Below are positions 59,376 through 64,000 of a stretch of 64,000 bases of DNA, in pieces. The stretch's first letter is position 1, and each line of letters begins with the position of its first letter. The notes under the pieces are model-generated. The model did not search any database. It was not told the DNA's origin and was given only the letters and a program-made list of their open reading frames with translations. Location: assembly GCF_003597395.2 (NCBI RefSeq), contig NC_133771.1:54063403-54127402 (forward strand). Reading direction: 5' to 3'. Source of the DNA: Chelonoidis abingdonii (lineage: Eukaryota; Chordata; Testudines; Testudinidae). The position numbers were made by a program, and so were the translations under genes.

Positions 59376-61859
59376 TAGGAAGGCTAACTTGAAATATTTT
59401 ATAGAAAGCAGCTGGTGCTCAAAGTACCTTTTATCTTGTAAAGAGACAACACACAAGTGCAACAGGGAAATCAGGGTGTTCAGCTTCTCCACAATGGGGA
59501 AAGCAGCAAATTAGAATAGAGGAGATTAGAAGTATTAGCTTCTGAAACTGCCCCTGTAAGAATTATAGAGAGGTTAGCAGGCTGACAATCCTCCCCATCT
59601 AAGATATTCAGAGTGAAAACAATGGGAGAGCAGAGGGACTATAAAGCTCAGACTAACTGAGAGGGAGATTTCATTACTAGTTATTATTACTACAGTAGCT
59701 CTATGCCTTGCCTATTTAGATTTTTTCTCTTTGAGACAGGGATGCTCATACTCTGTATTTGAACACCGCTTAAAACAGCGAGGCCTCGATCTTCTTTGGG
59801 AGCTGTAGGTATTACTGTGTTCCAAGTAATTATAATGGTAGTAATACAAGCCCAGCTTTCTTTCCCTAATTATGATCAGAATCAGGTGAAATATCTGAAA
59901 TGCAGTCCCATCCAATATATATGTTTGTTTTGGGCTTGTTCTGTGGAAATTTGTGTGTTTAACTTACCATAGTTGTAAGTGAGATTTAGAAACCCAGTTA
60001 CATAGGTAAGCTCCTCACAGGTAAGTGGCATGAACACATAGGCATAAACCTGTTTGAAAATTTGGTTCTAACTATGGATTCCAATTTGCAACTAATAATT
60101 TGAAAATGTGGATATTGTGTCTCATGTGCTTCCAATACTCTCTCCACCTAGACGTAGGCAGTGTGAAGGAGAATAATGAAGTAACCTGAAGGGTGAAGAA
60201 AAGAGGAGAATAAGGTCAAAAAGGGGCAGATTGGGAAGAATGTGCCAAATCCATGTGCATGGCTGTGCTGTTTGTAACTACGCAGACACACTCCTTCAGA
60301 ACTTGGAATAGAATCCAAGATTCCTAATCCCCAACATGCTTCTATTGCCCTTCAAATATTTTTTAAATCCTCTGGAAAAGTGTGTTTCTCATTAGTCATT
60401 CAGTATTGTCAAATAGAGATAGCATGTTATTAGTTACTGAATAGCTCAAGGATTATAGGTCTGTGTTGTGGATCTAAAGGTTCTAACCCTGCTGATGATT
60501 CATACGGAGGTCAATATAAATGTAGTCTTAAACTGCAGGGGACTGGAGTTGATAGCCAGAGGATCTTTTTTTGGTCCTATGTCAGATATTATATGATGAC
60601 TTTCTGCTTTTCAGTTGCTTGCTTTAAAAAAAACACAAAAAACAAAGCAATTCCATTAAAAATAAAGCTAAGAGAATGTCAAGGTTGCAAACTGAAGCAC
60701 TCAAAAAGCTCAAAAGCTAGAATGTCAAAAATAAGGTTGCCTGTGAACCTTATTTCACCTTCCTTCTGCATAGCATATGATAGTATTTAATTACATGATC
60801 ACATAGTTATGTTTCTTTGAACATTATTTTATGTTATGCACATACACACACCATTTTGTTCCTATATTTGCCAGTCAAAATAATGCATCTAGTATATAAA
60901 GTGTTCCAAAACCTTTCTCATAACGACTCAGAGCAAGAAATTTATAAACATTAATATCAACAAATTGATCCCTTTATGTTAAAGTATGGTCAAAGCTACA
61001 GCTGCTTTCAGTCAATCATTAAATCCATTAATCACTGACAAATACAAATATATTTAAATATGTGAAAAGGAAATAAACAGCCTTACTATTTGCATTGAGT
61101 AGGTAAAAGAGCATGAAATTAAGGACGCTCCATTTCCACAATGCGTATCACTGTTTGTATAAAACAGGTGATTATTTAACAAAGAAATAGAAACAACAAA
61201 AGAAAAAGACAAGATGCTCTACATATTTGCAGATGAGAATAATTAATTAAGTTGAAAATTAAATAAAAAACAAATATTAATTCAAATGGAAAACAAAAAC
61301 AAAACTATATACACAGCTTCTAGCAAACATCTGTATGTGTTCCATTATTTTATCTGAGCACATCTACACAGCAGACGTTAACAGTTGTTCACATTGTAAG
61401 CCACTCAAAATGTGATAGGTCGTACAAATAAGTAGAGAAAACATCTTGCCCAAAAGCTTACAGTATAAAAGTGAAATTAAAAAGATGAAAAATGGTGGAA
61501 GGGGGGTGATAACACATAAATGATTAAACCCCAGTGAAATCTCAGATAATTTTGATTAACGAGAATGGGCTAATAGCTTAAAGTTCCAAGGTAATGATAA
61601 ACATGTGTCTTGTTTGTTCCATGTTTTGTTTGTGTTTTGTGTTTTTATCTCAACTTTTTATTTAGTTCAGCATGAAGAATGAAGTGTTCAAGAGTGAGAT
61701 ATAAAGTGAGTGCGAAAAACATGACAAGATAAACCTATGTAGTGTATAGCATTTGATAGTATCCTTAAATAGTTTGTAGCCTCTAGTGGCCTATTTTTTA
61801 TATTTCAGAGGCCCTACACAACACTGCCAACCAGTAGTGTATTTTATAAGAGCTAAGCC
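59376..61859. other. AT-rich unique DNA, no gene seen
   Basis: 60455-60585 (CTGCAGGGGACTGGAGTTG) resembles a worn LINE tail. No exon or RNA gene recognised. Confidence 0.5.
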
Positions 61860-61890
61860 ACACACACACACATATATATAATATATATAT
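61860..61890. repeat. (CA)n(TA)n microsatellite
   Basis: CA run followed by an imperfect TA run. Confidence 0.9.
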
Positions 61891-61896
61891 GGATCT

Positions 61897-61983
61897 GGTT
61901 AGGTCCTGTGATAGTGCCACGATGTAGATATGTGGGCAAAGTGGCATCAAGGTTGTTGCATGGACACTTCACAGGACCTAACC
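61897..61983. repeat. 15-bp perfect inverted repeat (about 23 bp with gaps)
   Basis: GGTTAGGTCCTGTGA at 61897-61911 is exactly inverted at 61969-61983. Homology continues inward for about eight bases (TAGTGCCA against AGTGTCCA) with one indel and one mismatch. The right arm is part of the Penelope-like relic; the left arm is therefore an inverted piece of the same element. Confidence 0.85.
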
Positions 61984-62375
61984 AAGCTCAGCCACAAAAT
62001 CACCGGTTCATTCACTTGCACGCCCACCAATGTAATAATACACCATCATGTGCCAGCAATGCCCTCTGCTACGTCACTCGGCCAAACTGGACAATCCCTA
62101 CTTATAAAAGATAAATGGACACAAGTCAGGATATTTAGGAATGGAATATACAACAATTTGTAGGAGAACACTTCAATCTCCTGGACGCACATAGCAGAAT
62201 TTAAGGTAGCATTCGTCAGCAAAAAACTCATCAGAGAGACTTCAAGAGAAACTGCTGAAATTCAAGTTCATTTGCCAAATTTGCTCACATCAACGTCAGG
62301 ATTAAACAAAGACTGTGAAATGGCTATGCCAACTACAAGAGCAGCTTCTCCTCCTTACTATGTTCACACACACAA
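61960..62375 (+). mobile_element. Penelope-like element relic (GIY-YIG domain)
   Basis: Plus-strand remnant of the C-terminal end of a Penelope-like retroelement. Translation across frames gives QDLTKLSHKITGSFTCTPTN, a CASNALC segment in the next frame (normally the Cys-bearing region), GQTGQSL and INGHKS. It then gives EFKVAFVSKKLIRETSRETA and EIQVHLPNLL. These match, in order, the GIY-YIG endonuclease of this class (Y-I-G-Q-T-G-Q core followed by the R-x-N-G-H-K-S stretch). At least three frameshifts are needed; the YIG itself is degraded to SLG. Inactive. Confidence 0.75.
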
Positions 62376-62381
62376 CTGCTA

Positions 62382-62487
62382 CGAAAAAAAAAGGAAAAAA
62401 AAAAAAAGAAAAAAGAAAAAAAAAAAAATGAAAAAAAACCACAGAAAAATAAAAAAAAAGAAAAAAAAAAAAAAAAAAAGAAAAGAT
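62382..62487. repeat. A-rich low-complexity tract
   Basis: About 105 bases of A runs broken by G, giving Lys-rich and (reverse) Phe-rich false frames. Confidence 0.95.
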
Positions 62488-63250
62488 GAGTGTTAGTGGG
62501 AGAGAACCTCCGCGTACGTCTGGTTCCTTTGTTCACCATGTCAGGCTATACGTCGTCTGCTGCCACTGTTGCCCTGTGAGGCGAGTGGGGGACCATGCTG
62601 CACAAGGCAAGCTGCTAAGAGACCAGGCAGAATCCACATTGCTGGAGAAGACCTCCCGCTCCTTCCCAGGGTGCATGCAGGAGGGATATATTCTGGGGTA
62701 TAAAATCCTGTGGAAAAAGTAGGAATACTGTTCAGTGCACTGTCCCCCAGCTGCTCTCTGCTTTTCACATGCACAGAAACCCCGCTTGAGCCCTTATCAG
62801 GCAGCTCCCCTTCCAGGGGAGTGCGAGCAGAAACACTGATCCAGGGTAAGTTTGCGCTGTGTATGCAATGTGTAGGGTGGGTGTTTGTGGAGATTTGCAC
62901 TTTCCCCCCTAGTCTTGCTCAGGCTGCTTTCGCCCAGATGCCACAGCAAGCCCCATTCAGCGGCCTGAGCAGCGTTCGCAGCAGATTATTCAATTGATTC
63001 ATTTACAATGAAGACCAGGTTGGCTCCAGCTACCCTCACCAAGTCTGCTGGTGGCTTGTGGGCTGCTGCTGTGAGTTAGTTAGCTATGTGTAGGAAGATC
63101 GCATCTGCTGCAAATGAGTTCTACAAACTTCCTTGCACTGTGAATTAATAAAGCAATGCAGTCCTCGGGTGTAATAATGGTTATCTATTTGTGGGTGTTC
63201 TGTTTAAGATGTCCTTGAGTCGGCTATGGACACTAAGGTGGTAACAGAAT
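62488..63250 (+). promoter_or_regulatory. Possible LTR or promoter block with TATA and AATAAA
   Basis: An abrupt change from A-rich tract to balanced, GC-richer DNA. TATAAAA occurs at about 62699-62705 and AATAAA at about 63147-63152. About 95 bases later the sequence GGTGGTAACA could be an LTR end. The order TATA, ~450 bases, AATAAA, short U5-like tail fits an LTR, but no TG start, target duplication or family is recognised. The 95-residue frame at 62710-62997 has no motif. Alternative: a host promoter with first exon. Confidence 0.35.
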
Positions 63251-64000
63251 TTGCCAGAGCGTAAACATAACTTGAGATGGCGGCAAAGGAGCATCCTATA
63301 TAAAGAAGATTTGGTGGAAAGAAGTTAATGGTCTCAGTATGGCCAGGAGGAGGGCAGTAGAGGAGTGCAAAGGACTCGGAGAGAGAATAAATGACAGTGG
63401 AGGCAACACAGAAAAAACAGGGAACAAAGGAATTATTATGCTAACAGTGAGAAGGGAAGTTAGGCGTAGCAGAACGAAAAAGCACAAGCAGTACTTGAAT
63501 AAGCCTCCTGTGCGATGCCAAACGACTGATATGCTAGTCTCACTTGTTAGCCTTGAGGCAGATCAATTCCTGATGCTATTCCCACCCCTATCCCAAAGGC
63601 TCTCTTCGGTTTGCCCTGTGTGGTTGGGCTCATGTAAATACCCGACCTCTCCAGTTTCCTGGTTTACAAAGGCTTACCCACTAATCCATGCTTGTTCCTC
63701 AGACAACTGTACGATTCACCTACAGCCTGAGACTAGGACCCTTAGCCTCTGCACTCAACCCCACAATCACCAAGATGCAGCCCAGTATTTGTGAATGCTG
63801 TGCAGGCATTGGATTGCACAGATCCCCGCGCGAGACATACTTCAAAAATCTGGACTAGTACAGTTCGGCAGCACCTACTCCCCCCTGCGGCCTGGTTCTT
63901 ACTTTGGTATTTTATATACTGTGATTGTTATGGCTTAAACTGTTTTATATATATTACAGAAGAGCAACCATTACTGTCCCTCCAGTATCTCTCTTCTTCT
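63251..64000. other. No recognised gene; 151-residue frame
   Basis: Frame 63339-63794 (plus) starts MARRRAVEECKGLGE, basic N-terminal half, then a Cys/Pro/Thr-rich half; no domain recognised. If 62488-63250 is an LTR this could be worn internal sequence. TATATATATTACAG at about 63947-63960 resembles a splice acceptor but no exon is evident. Confidence 0.35.

Noticed and set aside
62272..62539. Lys-rich and Phe-rich frames
   Set aside because: They are translations of the A-rich low-complexity tract.

Overview
The window reads as intergenic or intronic DNA from a sauropsid, most likely a turtle. It is AT-rich and shows no convincing host exon, real tRNA, rRNA or CRISPR. It is packed with CR1-group LINE pieces ending in ATTCTATG-type tails, a tRNA-derived SINE pair, MIR-like SINEs, solo LTRs, hAT and Harbinger DNA transposons, palindromic MITEs and a Penelope-like fragment. 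Many short repeats match what I remember of turtle genomes; that attribution rests on memory, not on a search.

Layout. 1-5865 holds two noisy direct copies of a 1.35-1.4 kb block (1-1345 and 4457-5865). Between them lie an 83-bp tandem repeat, a minus-strand CR1, and a minus-strand Harbinger transposase relic that the CR1 interrupts. 6001-13004 holds a solo LTR, a long minus-strand CR1-group LINE, MITEs, a 937-bp hAT element with target duplications, and two further LTRs. 13005-21700 is mostly unique AT-rich DNA with scattered SINE, LINE and hAT pieces. 21713-23890 is a cluster: MIR-like SINEs, a perfect 77-bp inverted repeat (21823-22006), a tRNA-like SINE, an LTR and a MIR. 26740-27472 is a CR1, followed by about 9.5 kb with little recognisable. 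37600-39980 is a CR1 with a hAT MITE nested in it. 41380-47130 mixes LTR, LINE and SINE pieces. 47465-48216 is a GC-rich repeat ending in a 42-bp minisatellite. 48930-52736 is the longest CR1 (ORF1 tail, endonuclease, reverse transcriptase, 3' tail), split by a solo LTR. 54175-59375 holds old L3/L2-like LINE and MIR pieces. 61860-62487 holds an inverted repeat, a Penelope-like GIY-YIG relic and an A-rich tract. 62488-63250 may be an LTR or promoter.

Every coding sequence I recognise is a decayed transposon gene. The informative part is the nesting order: CR1 into Harbinger, hAT into CR1, LTR into CR1, MITE into SINE. Target-site duplications date several of these events relative to one another. 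The best candidate for something unexplained is the mismatch-free hairpin at 21823-22006.
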